Shown here: piece by piece, positions 18,044 through 28,775 of the stretch
How the letters are laid out: each line of letters starts with the position of its first letter
Numbering within the stretch: position 1 is the first letter of the stretch
Source of the DNA: Drosophila persimilis
Taxonomy: Eukaryota > Arthropoda > Insecta > Diptera > Drosophilidae
Assembly (NCBI RefSeq): GCF_003286085.1
Contig: NW_020825414.1
Span: 39,106 to 103,105, forward strand
DNA length: 64,000 bases
Direction of reading: 5' to 3'
Notes under the pieces: model-generated
The model's database searches: none
What the model was told of the DNA's origin: nothing
What the model saw: the letters and a program-made list of their open reading frames with translations, nothing else
Made by a program: the position numbers and the translations under genes

Positions 18044-21000
18044 TCAAAAGTAGTCAGAGTAGTAGCTATCGTAGTCGTCTAGGATATCCGCTATCTCGTC
18101 GTCAACTGAATCGTCGTCCGTCCACTGGTCGTCGCCATCGTCGCTGAGTGCTTCGCAGTCCATATCAGAGTCCTCCGATACGGCTGCGGCGTCAGGTTGT
18201 GAATTGGCGGCGGGCCTTGTAGGTGTTGGTGCTGCTGCTGGTGCTGGTGCTGCTGCTGGTGCTGCTGCTGGTGTCTGTGTTGGAGGATTGGCCACTGCTG
18301 AGCCACTGCCCTTTGACTCCGTCAGGCTTGCAATTAATGTGGTAAGTTCTTGCAGTCTTTTCTCCAAGTTTTCTATTTTGACGGCGTACTCTTTTAAGGT
18401 TTCCACACACTTGCCATCGCATTGGGTGGCTGGCTGCTGCTGATGCTGGGGATTTATCGGCGTCTGGAAACGTTTTGGAGTTGGCTGCACCCGTTGATCG
18501 CGCTGGCATTGGCGCCCCTTGGCCTGTGGCTGGGAATGATGGCCGCGATGCTGGTGCTGCTGCTGGTGCTGCCGACCCAAATTGTGACCGCGCTGATGCT
18601 GTTTTTGATTTTGTTGATGCTGCTGCTCTTCCCTTAGCTTTTGCTGGATCTTGGCCAAATGATTTTCGGCCGGATTGGCTTGCGCACCTCGGCTATACAA
18701 GGGCCTGCGGGTGGTGGGCGTTGCTGCTGCAGCTGGTGTTGGTGCTGGTGCTGCTTTGGCCCCCTGTCTGCCGCTTGAATGCTGCTGTTGCTGTTGGTGT
18801 TGTGGCCGCTTCTTTTGAGATGACTGCTGTTGCTTGGGGGCGGGAATATGAGGCTGCTGTTGTTGGGAAGGACGACGACTGCTCGTCGGCTGTTGCCGTT
18901 CTGCCGCTCGTGGCTGCTGCTGCTGCTCAGCATTCCCAGACCGCAACACCCTGCTGTAGGAGGGCCTGCCATTGCCTCTGGTGCCTGTGTTTGCTGTCTG
19001 CTGTTGTTGTTGCTGGGATTGGGATTGGCGACTCGGCTGCTGAGTTTGTGGACGATGTTGATCAGTTGGCTGCTGTGGCTGCTGGCGTTGCTGTTGGTAC
19101 TGCTGCCTTTGCTGCTCAGCGATGAGCCTGTTTGCCCTTAAATGGCTGCGGGCCTTTTTGTAGGCGGCACATCCCTTGTAGCAGCTCACGTGCTTGCCGC
19201 TACAATTCGCGCATTTAGGATCCTCCTGCCTGGGTTTCCTGCATGCTGTTGTGGGGTGATCTCCTGCGCATTTCATACACTTGTATGGCCGTCTGCAGTA
19301 GTTTTTTGTGTGTCCAAACTCCTGGCACCGATGGCACTGCGCTGGGTCGCGTGGCTTGGCTTGTCTCACTATGGAGACGCATTGATTGGCCAGGTTTTTA
19401 ATGTCCAGAATTGCCTCATGGCCGCCATCCGCCTTGGGCTGAATTTCAACCTCAAAAATATTTAGAGGCCTCCCATTAAAACGGTGTTTTAATCCTCGGA
19501 TAAACCTCGCAGTAAATCCGAGTCGTTCAAGCTCCTCAGAGATCCAGCTGCTGGGCGTGGTGTGGTGTAAGTGTCGCACTATTACACGATAGCCCCTTTC
19601 GCTGCGCGGCTGGTGTGTGTGCAATTGGGTGCTGTCTTCAGCTAGGGCGTTCTGAATGGCGTTGTATGTTATAATGTCGTCGCAGTGGACTCTGAGTCCA
19701 CTGTTGGCCATCGATTTCGTTGTGAATTTCCCCACATTTGGATTTGTTGTCAATTTATTTATCAGGGGTACAATTGCAGGCACCAGGGGCAGGAAGATTG
19801 TTGGGACCTTGGTGCTGCGTAATGACTGTTGGACGGGCGTTATATTTATACTAATGGCTGGCTGATGTTGCGGCTGATGATTGTCCGTTTCCATCTGTTG
19901 GCTTTCAGCCTCTATCCTTTGAGGCTCCCTATGTTGGACCTCCGGAACCGGAACCACACTATTTGTCAGTGTGCATATTTGCCCAGCATCTGACTCCATC
20001 TGCCGGGTCTCATGATGCAGCCTTTTCGCGAATTGGCTCTTGAACATGGGCGTGTCCAGAGTGAGGCAGGTGAAGTCATCGTCATCTGTATCCGTTTCGA
20101 TCGCCGCGCATCTTCTTTTGAGCGGCGAGCGAAACGAATCTGTAGTCAGGTTATCCTTTGCTATAGGGGTAATGGGCAGGGGCGAGGGCATTTCATTGGC
20201 CAGTAGCGGGGGAACGCTAATTAGCCATTCCTTTACCAGTTGTGTTCTGGTACTAGGCCTTGTCTGTATATTTTGTTCGTCCGCCTGAGTCAGAGTAGGC
20301 AGCAAGCATTTTCTGCTTCTGCTAGTATTATTGCGTTCAGCTGTCGTCAAACTTTGTTGCTGTTGCTGGTCATTGTTTTTCTTTATGCCGTTTACAGTTT
20401 CGGTTTTGTTATTGGCGTAGGTCAGGCTAGCTTCGTTCTTGTATGTGTTTGTGTTTTGGTTCGGCGGGAGAGAGCAAGCATCTCTCTTTTTGTCATAAGT
20501 GTGTGAGTGCATGTTTGGCGGCAAACGCTTTGGGGCTTGATGTGACGAGCCTCCGTTTTGATTGTGCGCCGAGGGTTCGGCTGCCGAGAGAGCGCAAGCG
20601 TCGCTCTCTCTGATGCTTGTGTGAGTTGTTTGATTGTTATTGTTTTCGCTAATGTTTTGGCGCGAAAACATATGGGCATAACATTTGTTCTTGTTTTGTT
20701 TATGTGCACTTAAATGCTCTTTGGTAAGAGCGAAAGCGCCGCTATTTTTGGAACCCGTTGCACTTTCGCTGGGGGCTATTTTTGTCTGCGTGTTTGTACG
20801 TGTATTTGATGGCGGTTTTTCTTGTATGTTGGCGTCTGTTTTTGGTGGGATTGGCGGGTATTTTCTAACATATAAACCCCTGTCCACGAAACGACGCTCG
20901 AACTCCAGCACCGTAGCTCCCAAGGAGCTCAGGGTACTCTCTGGCGAGTCCGTCTCCAACTCGGCCAGATCCGCATCCCCCTCTGAGTCGAACATTGGTT

Positions 21001-21169
21001 CGAAGAGGGAAGCATTTGCGGAGGGGTTCACTCCCAGGGGCCTGGTCGATATGACGGCAGAACTTATTTGAGTAACGCACTCACCACCCGCTTCGGCTCT
21101 TGCCGAGTTGTCCATAGCATCCATAACATCCATATTATTGGTCGTCAGATTTGGAGCAAGTGCGTCCAT
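18044..21169 (-). CDS. gag: HeT-A-like Gag (family 1, subtype B, mosaic)
   Basis: 1041-residue Gag. N-terminal half matches element 4 (KIAPSESATGSKNSG, ADEQNIQ, LPITPIAKDN). From about residue 400 on it matches element 3 (QICTLTNSVVPVPEV, ITPVQQSLRS, HQQNQKQHQ), apart from the shorter Ala/Pro repeat shared with element 4. PRE_C2HC-type region, three CCHC knuckles and acidic tail are all intact. The open frame across the switch shows that exchange has kept a usable Gag. Confidence 0.93.
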   Translation of the reverse strand: MDALAPNLTTNNMDVMDAMDNSARAEAGGECVTQISSAVISTRPLGVNPSANASLFEPMFDSEGDADLAELETDSPESTLSSLGATVLEFERRFVDRGLYVRKYPPIPPKTDANIQEKPPSNTRTNTQTKIAPSESATGSKNSGAFALTKEHLSAHKQNKNKCYAHMFSRQNISENNNNQTTHTSIRESDACALSAAEPSAHNQNGGSSHQAPKRLPPNMHSHTYDKKRDACSLPPNQNTNTYKNEASLTYANNKTETVNGIKKNNDQQQQQSLTTAERNNTSRSRKCLLPTLTQADEQNIQTRPSTRTQLVKEWLISVPPLLANEMPSPLPITPIAKDNLTTDSFRSPLKRRCAAIETDTDDDDFTCLTLDTPMFKSQFAKRLHHETRQMESDAGQICTLTNSVVPVPEVQHREPQRIEAESQQMETDNHQPQHQPAISINITPVQQSLRSTKVPTIFLPLVPAIVPLINKLTTNPNVGKFTTKSMANSGLRVHCDDIITYNAIQNALAEDSTQLHTHQPRSERGYRVIVRHLHHTTPSSWISEELERLGFTARFIRGLKHRFNGRPLNIFEVEIQPKADGGHEAILDIKNLANQCVSIVRQAKPRDPAQCHRCQEFGHTKNYCRRPYKCMKCAGDHPTTACRKPRQEDPKCANCSGKHVSCYKGCAAYKKARSHLRANRLIAEQQRQQYQQQRQQPQQPTDQHRPQTQQPSRQSQSQQQQQQTANTGTRGNGRPSYSRVLRSGNAEQQQQPRAAERQQPTSSRRPSQQQQPHIPAPKQQQSSQKKRPQHQQQQQHSSGRQGAKAAPAPTPAAAATPTTRRPLYSRGAQANPAENHLAKIQQKLREEQQHQQNQKQHQRGHNLGRQHQQQHQHRGHHSQPQAKGRQCQRDQRVQPTPKRFQTPINPQHQQQPATQCDGKCVETLKEYAVKIENLEKRLQELTTLIASLTESKGSGSAVANPPTQTPAAAPAAAPAPAAAPTPTRPAANSQPDAAAVSEDSDMDCEALSDDGDDQWTDDDSVDDEIADILDDYDSYYSDYF

Positions 21170-22330
21170 TTGGTGGCCTGGTCCAGGTACTCAGTAGCTT
21201 GCTTTTTCTTCCTCTTTCCTCCAGTTGGGTTTATTGGCTTCACTATTACGGCACGATTACAGATGATTATATTGCATTATTTGCAATTATTTGGCACATA
21301 TTGTTTATTTAGTTTCATTTAATTTAGTCCCGGTTTAAACATGTATTTTAATACATTTAAAGTTCCACATAAAACAACAAAAAACACAAGTCACTTTTTT
21401 TCGATGTAATTAGATGCGCGTGCACGCCTACGATGCGCACACTCGCCCGCCAGCTTTGCTACTGGCGGAGTTTATTTCCAGCTTTTCTTATTACCAGTAC
21501 TTCGGCAATTTACATTTAAGCTTAACTTACAACAATAATGTGATTTTGAATTTTTGCGGGCAATTGACATTAACATTACATTAACATTAACATTAACATC
21601 TACAGACATGTTTACATTCTATCAGTATTACAGTCTGGTAGCCCTATTTTGACATTCGCAATTATTGACGTACATTTATACAAACAAAGAGATGAGTATT
21701 TGGACAAATTGCAACATTAATGACATTTATAGACTAATTTAATTCTATTTATTTTCTATTTCAGGTACTGGAGGATCATCGTCGTCGTCTGGAGTGGTGT
21801 GGATGGCACAGGGCGCATCCGCCTCAGCGCTGGATGTGCACGTGTGTGTGATGCAGCAGATTGTTGCTGCGGCATCAGAATTGGCAGAAGCAGGATCCAG
21901 GAGTTGGCGTGAATGGAGATGGAGTTTGGCGAGCGACTCTGGTCCGGCCGCCCACGCCGTCTCTACCTGGAGAAATGGAGATTGACACTGGTCCGGCCAA
22001 TCGGGGTGCGTTGACCAGTGGAAATGGCCGCAGTGGAGATGGCCGCATATGAGTGCGGATTGGCTGCATCCGAGTGGCTGCTGGTCCGGCCACCCAGGAT
22101 GCACTGTCGATGTGGATGTAGATGGAGCGCTGGCCATTGTCGTCTGTATTGGCTGGCCTCGTCGTTGGACTGCCGCTGCTGTTTTGTGATGGTGGTGGCG
22201 TGACGTCACGGCCATCGGTTGCTGGCAGCGTTGTCGGAGGGGCGTCCGAATTGGGCCCAACTTGCAACAAAATGTTGCAGTTGGTGGCGAGGCAGGTACT
22301 GGAGAGGCTGATCTGTGAGTGTATTGACAG

Positions 22331-23195
22331 GTAAGTGTGATTAGTAGAAGTATTGGCTATTTTGTGTTGATGCGTGAATTGATGTTTTTTCTTCTTTTTA
22401 GCGGCAGTCTGGATGTTGATGGCGACGACGATAGGGCCTTCAAATTTCGCCCATTTGGCAGGAATTTGATGGCGAAATTGGTGTGGCAACTGCTGGAGAG
22501 GCAGCTCTACCGGAGGCGTGGCAGGTACGTATGTTTTGAGTGAGTTTGGACCATTTTGTGTTGATGTGTGAATTGATGTTTTTACTCCTTTTAGCGGCAG
22601 CCTGAGGACTGGATGTTGTTGGCGACCGCGATAGGGCCTTCAAATTTCGCCCATTTGGCAGAAAGTGGATGGTGAATTTGGTGTGGCAACTGCTGGAGAG
22701 GCAGATCTATCGGAGGCGTGGCAGGTACGTATGTTTTTTGTGAGTTTGGACCATTTTGTGTTGATGTGTGTATTGACGTCATTTTGGTTAGTTTACAGTG
22801 GCTGCTCTGGACCTGTGCGGTGGATTGTCAGGAGCGTCGTCAATAAATCCCAAAATGTCGTCCAATTGGCATCAGATGTGTGGTGTTGATGACGGGGCAG
22901 CTGCTGGAGGGGCAGATCTGTCGGAGGCGTGGCAGGTACGAGTGATTATTTTGAGTTTTGTCCATATTTTGTTGGTATGCGAATTGACGTCATTTTTGGT
23001 TTGTTTCAGTGGCTGCTCTGGACCTGTGCGGTGGATTGTCAGGAGCGTCGTCAATGAATTCCAGGAATGTCGTCAAATTAGCAGCAAAAGTTTGGTCTAT
23101 TTGTCGTGGCATCTGCTGGTGGGGCAGCTCTGTCGGTGGCGTGGCAGGTGAGTACGTATTGGTTATGTGAGTTAATGTTTTCCATCTGTTTTTAG
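22331..23195 (+). other. Antisense intron series, five candidates (element 6 3' UTR)
   Basis: Same five GT...AG units as element 2, at 22331-22401, 22525-22594, 22725-22798, 22936-23009 and 23148-23195, all with intact consensus donors and acceptors on the + strand. Confidence 0.63.
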
Positions 23196-23225
23196 TGGCT
23201 GCCTCAGGACCGACTTTTGGGCTCA

Positions 23226-26200
23226 TCAAAAGTAGTCAGAGTAGTAGCTATCGTAGTCGTCTAGGATATCCGCTATCTCGTCGTCAACTGAATCGTCGTC
23301 CGTCCACTGGTCGTCGCCATCGTCGCTGAGTGCTTCGCAGTCCATATCAGAGTCCTCCGATACGGCTGCGGCGTCAGGTTGTGAATTGGCGGCGGGCCTT
23401 GTAGGTGTTGGTGCTGCTGCTGGTGCTGCTGATGGTGCTGCTGCTGGAGTCTGTGTTGGCGGCTTGGCCACTGCTGAGCCACTGCCCTTTGCCTCCGTCA
23501 GGCTTGCAATTAATGTGGTAAGTTCTTGAAGTCGTTTCTCCAAGTTTTCTATTTTAACTGCATACTCTTTTAGGAGTCCCACACACTTGCCATCGCATTG
23601 GATGGCTGGCTGCTGCTGATGCTGGGGATTTCTCGGCGTCTGGAAACGTTTTGGAGTTGGCTGCACCCGTTGATCGCGCTGGCATTGGCGCCCCTTGGCC
23701 TGTGGCTGGGAATGATGGCCGCGATGCTGGTGCTGCTGCTGGTGCTGCCGACCCAAATTGTGTCCGCGCTGCTGCTGTTTTTGTTTTGGTTGCTGTTGCT
23801 GCTGCTGCTCTTCCCTTAGCTTTTGCTGGAACTTGGCCAAATGATTTTCGGCCGGATTGGCTTGCGCACCTCGGCTATACAAGGGCCTGCGGGTGTTGGG
23901 CGTTGCTGCTGCTGCTGCAGCTGGTGTTGGTGCTGCTTTGGCCCCCTGTCTGCCGCTTGAGTGCTGCTGTTGTTGTTGGAGTTGTGGCCGCTTCTTTTGA
24001 GATGACTGCTGTTGCTTGGGGGCGGGTATATGTGGCTGTTGTTGCTGGGAAGGACGAAGACTGTTCTTCGGCTGTTGCCGTTCTGCCGCTCGTGGCTGCT
24101 GCTGCTGCTCAGCATTCCCAGACCGCAACACCCTGCTGTAGGAGGGCCTGCCATTGCCTCTGGTGCCTGTGTTTGCTGTCTGCTGTTGTTGTTGCTGGGA
24201 TTGGGATTGGCGACTCGGCTGCTGAGTTTGTGGGCGTTGTTGGTCAGTTGGCTGCTGTGGCTGCTGGCGTTGCTGTTGGTACTGCTGCCTTTGCTGCTCA
24301 GCGATGAGCCTGTTTGCCCTTAAATGGCTGCGGGCCTTTTTGTAGGCGGGACAACCCTTGTAGCAGCTCACGTGCTTGCCGCTACAATTGGCGCATTTGG
24401 GATCCTCCTGCCTGGGTTTCCTGCATGCTGTTGTGGGGTGATCTCCTGCGCATTTCATACACTTGTATGGCCGTCTGCAGTAGTTTTTTGTGTGCCCAAA
24501 CTCCTGGCACCGATGGCATTGAGCTGGATCGCGTGGCTTGGCCTGTCTCACTATGGAGATGCATTGATTGGCCAGGTTTTTAATGTCGAGTATTGCCTCA
24601 TGGCCGCCATCCGCCTTGGGCTGAATTTCAACCTCAAAAATGTTTAGAGGCCTTCCATTAAAACGGTGTTTGAGTCCTCGGATAAACCGGGTGGTGTATC
24701 CGAGCCGTTCCAGCTCCTCCGTTATCCAGCTGCTGGGAGTAGTGTGATGTAAATGACGCACTATTACACGATAGCCCCTTTCGCTGCGCGGCTGGTGTGT
24801 GTGCAATTGGGTGCTGTCTTCAGCTAGGGCGTTCTGGATGGCGTTGTATGTTAAAAAGTCGTCGCAGTGGACTCTAAGTCCACTGTTGGCCATCGATTTC
24901 GTTGTGAATTTCCCCACATTTGGATTTATTGTCAATTTGTTAATCAGGGGTATAATTGCAGGCACCAGGGGCAGGAAGATTGTTGGGACCTTGGTGCTGC
25001 GTAATGACGGTTGGACTGGCGTTAAATTTATACTAATGGCTGGCTGATGTTGTGTCTGATGGCTGATGTTGCGGCTGATGTTGCGTTCAGACTCCTCCCT
25101 TTGAGGCTCCCTATGTTGGACCTCACTTGGTGGGACCGGAACCTCAGTGTTTGGCGGTGTGCTTATTTGCCCAGCATCTGACTCCATCTGCCGGGTCTCA
25201 TGATGCAGCCTTTTTGCGAATTGGCTCTTGAACATGGGCGTGTCCAGAGTGAGGCAGGTGAAGTCATCGTCATCTGTATCCGTTTCGATCGCCGCGCATC
25301 TTCTTTTGAGCGGCGAGCGAAACGAATTTGTAGTCAATTTATCCTTTGCTATAGGGGTAAGGGGCAGGGGCGAGGGCATTTCATTGGCCAGTAGCGGGGG
25401 AACGCTAATTAGCCATTCCTTTACCAGTTGTGTTCTGGTACTAGGCCTTGTCTGTATGTTATGCTCGTCCGCCTGAGTCAGAGTAGGCAGCAAGCATTTT
25501 CTGCTTCTGCTAGTATGTGTGTTTGTTTGTGTTTTGTTATTGGCGTAGGTCAGGCTAGCTTCGTTCTTGTATGTGTTTGTGTTTTGGTTCGGCGGGAGAG
25601 AGCAAGCATCTCTCTTTTTGTCATAAGTGTGTGAGTGCATGTTTGGCGGCAAGCGCTTTGGGGCTTGATGTGACGAGCCTCCGTTTTGATTGTGCGCCGA
25701 GGGTTCGGCTGCCGAGAGAGCGCAAGCGTCGCTCTCTCTGATGCTTGTGTGAGTTGTTTGATTGTTATTGTTTTCGCTAATGTTTTGGCGCGAAAACATA
25801 TGGGCATAACATTTGTTCTTGTTTTGTTTATGTGCACTTAAATGCTCTTTGGTAAGAGCGAAAGCGCCGCTATTTTGGGAACCCGTTGCACTTTCGCTGG
25901 GAACTATTTTTGTCTGCGTGTATGTACGTGTATTTGATGGCGGTTTTTCTTGTATGTTGGCGTCTGTTTTTGGTGGGATTGGCGGGTATTTTCTAACATA
26001 TAAACCCCTGTCCACGAAACGACGCTCGAACTCCAGCACCGTAGCTCCCAAGGAGCTCAGGGTACTCTCTGGCGAGTCCGTCTCCAACTCGGCCAGATCC
26101 GCATCCCCCTCTGAGTCGAACATTGGTTCGAAGAGGGAAGCATTTGCGGAGGGGTTCACTCCCAGGGGCCTGGTCGATATGACGGCAGAACTTATTTGAG

Positions 26201-26297
26201 TAACGCACTCACCACCCGCTTCGGCTCTTGCCGAGTTGTCCATAGCATCCATAACATCCATATTATTGGTCGTCAGATTTGGAGCAAGTGCGTCCAT
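23226..26297 (-). CDS. gag: HeT-A-like Gag (family 1, A/B mosaic)
   Basis: 1023-residue Gag. The N-terminus is of the element 3-5 type (NNMDVMDAMD, CVTQISSAVISTRPLGV) whereas element 2 has NKMDVM, CVTQNSATDIMTRPLGG. From about residue 105 onward the protein is the same as that of element 2, including KTQTNTHTSRSRK in place of the subtype B insertion, and the PPSEVQHREPQREESER stretch. PRE_C2HC-type region at about 490-585, three CCHC knuckles at 592-650, coiled coil and acidic tail as in element 2. Confidence 0.93.
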   Translation of the reverse strand: MDALAPNLTTNNMDVMDAMDNSARAEAGGECVTQISSAVISTRPLGVNPSANASLFEPMFDSEGDADLAELETDSPESTLSSLGATVLEFERRFVDRGLYVRKYPPIPPKTDANIQEKPPSNTRTYTQTKIVPSESATGSQNSGAFALTKEHLSAHKQNKNKCYAHMFSRQNISENNNNQTTHTSIRESDACALSAAEPSAHNQNGGSSHQAPKRLPPNMHSHTYDKKRDACSLPPNQNTNTYKNEASLTYANNKTQTNTHTSRSRKCLLPTLTQADEHNIQTRPSTRTQLVKEWLISVPPLLANEMPSPLPLTPIAKDKLTTNSFRSPLKRRCAAIETDTDDDDFTCLTLDTPMFKSQFAKRLHHETRQMESDAGQISTPPNTEVPVPPSEVQHREPQREESERNISRNISHQTQHQPAISINLTPVQPSLRSTKVPTIFLPLVPAIIPLINKLTINPNVGKFTTKSMANSGLRVHCDDFLTYNAIQNALAEDSTQLHTHQPRSERGYRVIVRHLHHTTPSSWITEELERLGYTTRFIRGLKHRFNGRPLNIFEVEIQPKADGGHEAILDIKNLANQCISIVRQAKPRDPAQCHRCQEFGHTKNYCRRPYKCMKCAGDHPTTACRKPRQEDPKCANCSGKHVSCYKGCPAYKKARSHLRANRLIAEQQRQQYQQQRQQPQQPTDQQRPQTQQPSRQSQSQQQQQQTANTGTRGNGRPSYSRVLRSGNAEQQQQPRAAERQQPKNSLRPSQQQQPHIPAPKQQQSSQKKRPQLQQQQQHSSGRQGAKAAPTPAAAAAATPNTRRPLYSRGAQANPAENHLAKFQQKLREEQQQQQQPKQKQQQRGHNLGRQHQQQHQHRGHHSQPQAKGRQCQRDQRVQPTPKRFQTPRNPQHQQQPAIQCDGKCVGLLKEYAVKIENLEKRLQELTTLIASLTEAKGSGSAVAKPPTQTPAAAPSAAPAAAPTPTRPAANSQPDAAAVSEDSDMDCEALSDDGDDQWTDDDSVDDEIADILDDYDSYYSDYF

Positions 26298-26515
26298 TTG
26301 GTGGCCTGGTCCAGGTACTCAGTAGCTTGCTTTTCCTTCCTCTTTCCTCAGTTGGGTTTATTGGCTTCACTGAATTAAGGCACGATTACAGATGATTATA
26401 TTGCATTATTTGCAATTATTTGGCACATATTGTTTATTTAGTTCATTTAGTCCCGGTTGAAACATGTACTTTAATACATTTAAAGTTCCACATAAAACAA
26501 CAAAACACAAGTCAC

Positions 26516-27940
26516 TTTTTTTCGATGTAATTAGATGCGCGTGCACGCCTACGATGCGCACACTCGCCCGCCAGCTTTGCTACTGGCGGAGTTTATTTCC
26601 AGCTTTTCTTATTACCAGTACTTCGGCAATTTACATTTAAGCTTAACTTACAACAATAATGTGATTTTGAATTTTTGCGGGCAATTGACATTAACATTAC
26701 ATTAACATTAACATCTACAGACATGTTTACATTCTATCAGTATTACAGTCTGGTAGCCCTATTTTGACATTCGCAATTATTGACGTACATTTATACAAAC
26801 AAAGAGATGAGTATTTGGACAAATTGCAACATTAATGACATTTATAGACTAATTTAATTCTATTTATTTTCTATTTCAGGTACTGGAGGATCATCGTCGT
26901 CGTCTGGAGTGGTGTGGATGGCACAGGGCGCATCCGCCTCAGCGCTGGATGTGCACGTGTGTGTGATGCAGCAGATTGTTGCTGCGGCATCAGAATTGGC
27001 AGAAGCAGGATCCAGGAGTTGGCGTGAATGGAGATGGAGTTTGGCGAGCGACTCTGGTCCGGCCGCCCACGCCGTCTCTACCTGGAGAAATGGAGATTGA
27101 CACTGGTCCGGCCAATCGGGGTGCGTTGACCAGTGGAAATGGCCGCAGTGGAGATGGCCGCATATGAGTGCGGATTGGCTGCATCCGAGTGGCTGCTGGT
27201 CCGGCCACCCAGGATGCACTGTCGATGTGGATGTAGATGGAGCGCTGGCCATTGTCGTCTGTATTGGCTGGCCTCGTCGTTGGACTGCCGCTGCTGTTTT
27301 GTGATGGTGGTGGCGTGACGTCACGGCCATCGGTTGCTGGCAGCGTTGTCGGAGGGGCGTCCGAATTGGGCCCAACTTGCAACAAAATGTTGCAGTTGGT
27401 GGCGAGGCAGGTACTGGAGAGGCTGATCTGTGAGTGTATTGACAGGTAAGTGTGATTAGTAGAAGTATTGGCTATTTTGTGTTGATGCGTGAATTGATGT
27501 TTTTTCTTCTTTTTAGCGGCAGTCTGGATGTTGATGGCGACGACGATAGGGCCTTCAAATTTCGCCCATTTGGCAGGAATTTGATGGCGAAATTGGTGTG
27601 GCAACTGCTGGAGAGGCAGCTCTACCGGAGGCGTGGCAGGTACGTATGTTTTGAGTGAGTTTGGACCATTTTGTGTTGATGTGTGAATTGATGTTTTTAC
27701 TCCTTTTAGCGGCAGCCTGAGGACTGGATGTTGTTGGCGACCGCGATAGGGCCTTCAAATTTCGCCCATTTGGCAGAAAGTGGATGGTGAATTTGGTGTG
27801 GCAACTGCTGGAGAGGCAGATCTATCGGAGGCGTGGCAGGTACGTATGTTTTTTGTGAGTTTGGACCATTTTGTGTTGATGTGTGTATTGACGTCATTTT
27901 GGTTAGTTTACAGTGGCTGCTCTGGACCTGTGCGGTGGAT
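26516..27940 (-). mobile_element. Element 7: HeT-A-like family 1, 3' UTR fragment
   Basis: T7 tail (26516-26522) and a normal subtype A 3' end, then 3' UTR up to 27940, where similarity to element 6 stops inside the exon after antisense intron 3. There is no gag. Either reverse transcription was incomplete, or the chromosome end eroded to here before the next element was added. It lacks one six-base ACATTA-type unit present in elements 2 and 6. The break sits in a GGATCC sequence and lacks an oligo(T) run. Confidence 0.88.
27446..27913 (+). other. Antisense introns, three retained (element 7)
   Basis: + strand GT...AG units at 27446-27516, 27640-27709 and 27840-27913, corresponding to introns 1-3 of elements 2 and 6; introns 4 and 5 are lost with the truncation at 27940. 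Confidence 0.6.
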
Positions 27941-27944
27941 CCCC

Positions 27945-28173
27945 CTAGTTAGTTTGTGTATATTTATGTTATTTATTGGCGTTTAAACTCTAGTTAGTTT
28001 GTGTATATTTATGTTATTTATTGGCGTTTAAACTCTAGTTAGTTTGTGTATATTTATGTTATTTATTGGCGTTTAAACTCTAGTTAGTTTGTGTATATTT
28101 ATGTTATTTGTTGGCGTTTAAACTCTAGTTAGTTTGTGTTTATCATTAGTTTGTGTTTTTATTGGCGTTTAAA
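27945..28173. repeat. 45-bp tandem repeat, five units
   Basis: Four 45-bp units starting at 27945, 27990, 28035 and 28080 (each begins CTAGTTAGTTTGTG and ends GGCGTTTAAACT), then a diverged 49-bp unit 28125-28173. Units 1-3 carry ATTTATTGG, which is AATAAA on the minus strand; unit 4 has TTTGTTGG. If this is the 3' end of element 8, the array would offer repeated poly(A) signals. Confidence 0.9.
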
Positions 28174-28775
28174 ATTACTTATTGGGGAGAAGAAAGTTTG
28201 TCGGTAGTAGTATTGGCGGTGGTGGTGGTGGTGGGGAAGGGACTTTTTGTCATGTCAGCGGGGGGGGGCACGGCACAGCACGGCACGGCACACGACAGAC
28301 AGCACAAAAAGAAAAAGAAAACAGGGCGCAACACAGAAAGAAAACGGAGATGAGATGGCGACACGGCAAAAAAACGACACGAAAAACGATTTTTGGCACG
28401 TCCGACGATCGCGACCTCTCGAGCGGGCAGACGAGATGAGAGTGGCCTGGACGAGGTTCATGGTGGAACACTCATGTGTCCGCCGACTCCCATGCTCTCC
28501 ACACTCGGAAGGGTCCGATCGCCGATCGTCATTTACCGGTGCTCTCACCCCCGGTTCCACTTTCACTCACCCCAATATTGAGTGAGATGAAAATGGTCCG
28601 AGGGCAGCAGCACCGACAAGTAGGCAATGAAAATTGCAATGGCTGTTTGCATTAGTGGCTGTGTGTTTGTTGTTGGCAAATGGCTCATGTCTTATGTTCT
28701 CTGTGCTTCTCGTATTGGCTGCTCTGTTGTAAGGGGATGGGATGGGAAGGGGAAAGATGCCTGCTCCCGTATAAC

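Larger units (their letters stand above)
16598..21394 (-). mobile_element. Element 5: HeT-A-like family 1, subtype B, mosaic, full length
   Basis: 4797-bp copy with T7 tail (16598-16604); 5' end at 21394. 3' UTR 16598-18043, Gag 18044-21169, 5' UTR 21170-21394. The 5' UTR and N-terminal half of gag follow element 4, while the middle of gag (TLTNSVV, PVQQS, QQNQKQ) and parts of the 3' UTR (CTACGAAGCG near the 3' end) follow element 3. This points to gene conversion or unequal exchange within the array. Confidence 0.92.
21395..26515 (-). mobile_element. Element 6: HeT-A-like family 1, subtype A body with element-3-like 5' end
   Basis: 5121-bp copy with T7 tail (21395-21401); 5' end at 26515. 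The 3' UTR (21395-23225) and most of gag match element 2 (subtype A), while the first part of gag and the whole 5' UTR match element 3. The switch lies between about 25985 and 26085, inside gag. The 5' UTR carries the TTCACTGAATTAAGGCAC variant otherwise seen only in element 3. Confidence 0.92.

Noticed and set aside
1-27940. LTR retrotransposon or retrovirus-like element
   Set aside because: No long terminal repeats, protease, RNase H/integrase or primer-binding site. Oligo(A) tails, AP-endonuclease and gag/pol type all fit non-LTR elements.
28255-28566. Several overlapping 60-120-codon frames on both strands at 28153-28993
   Set aside because: Low-complexity Cys/Phe or Arg/Lys-rich products from biased sequence; none has a domain, partner frame or second copy.
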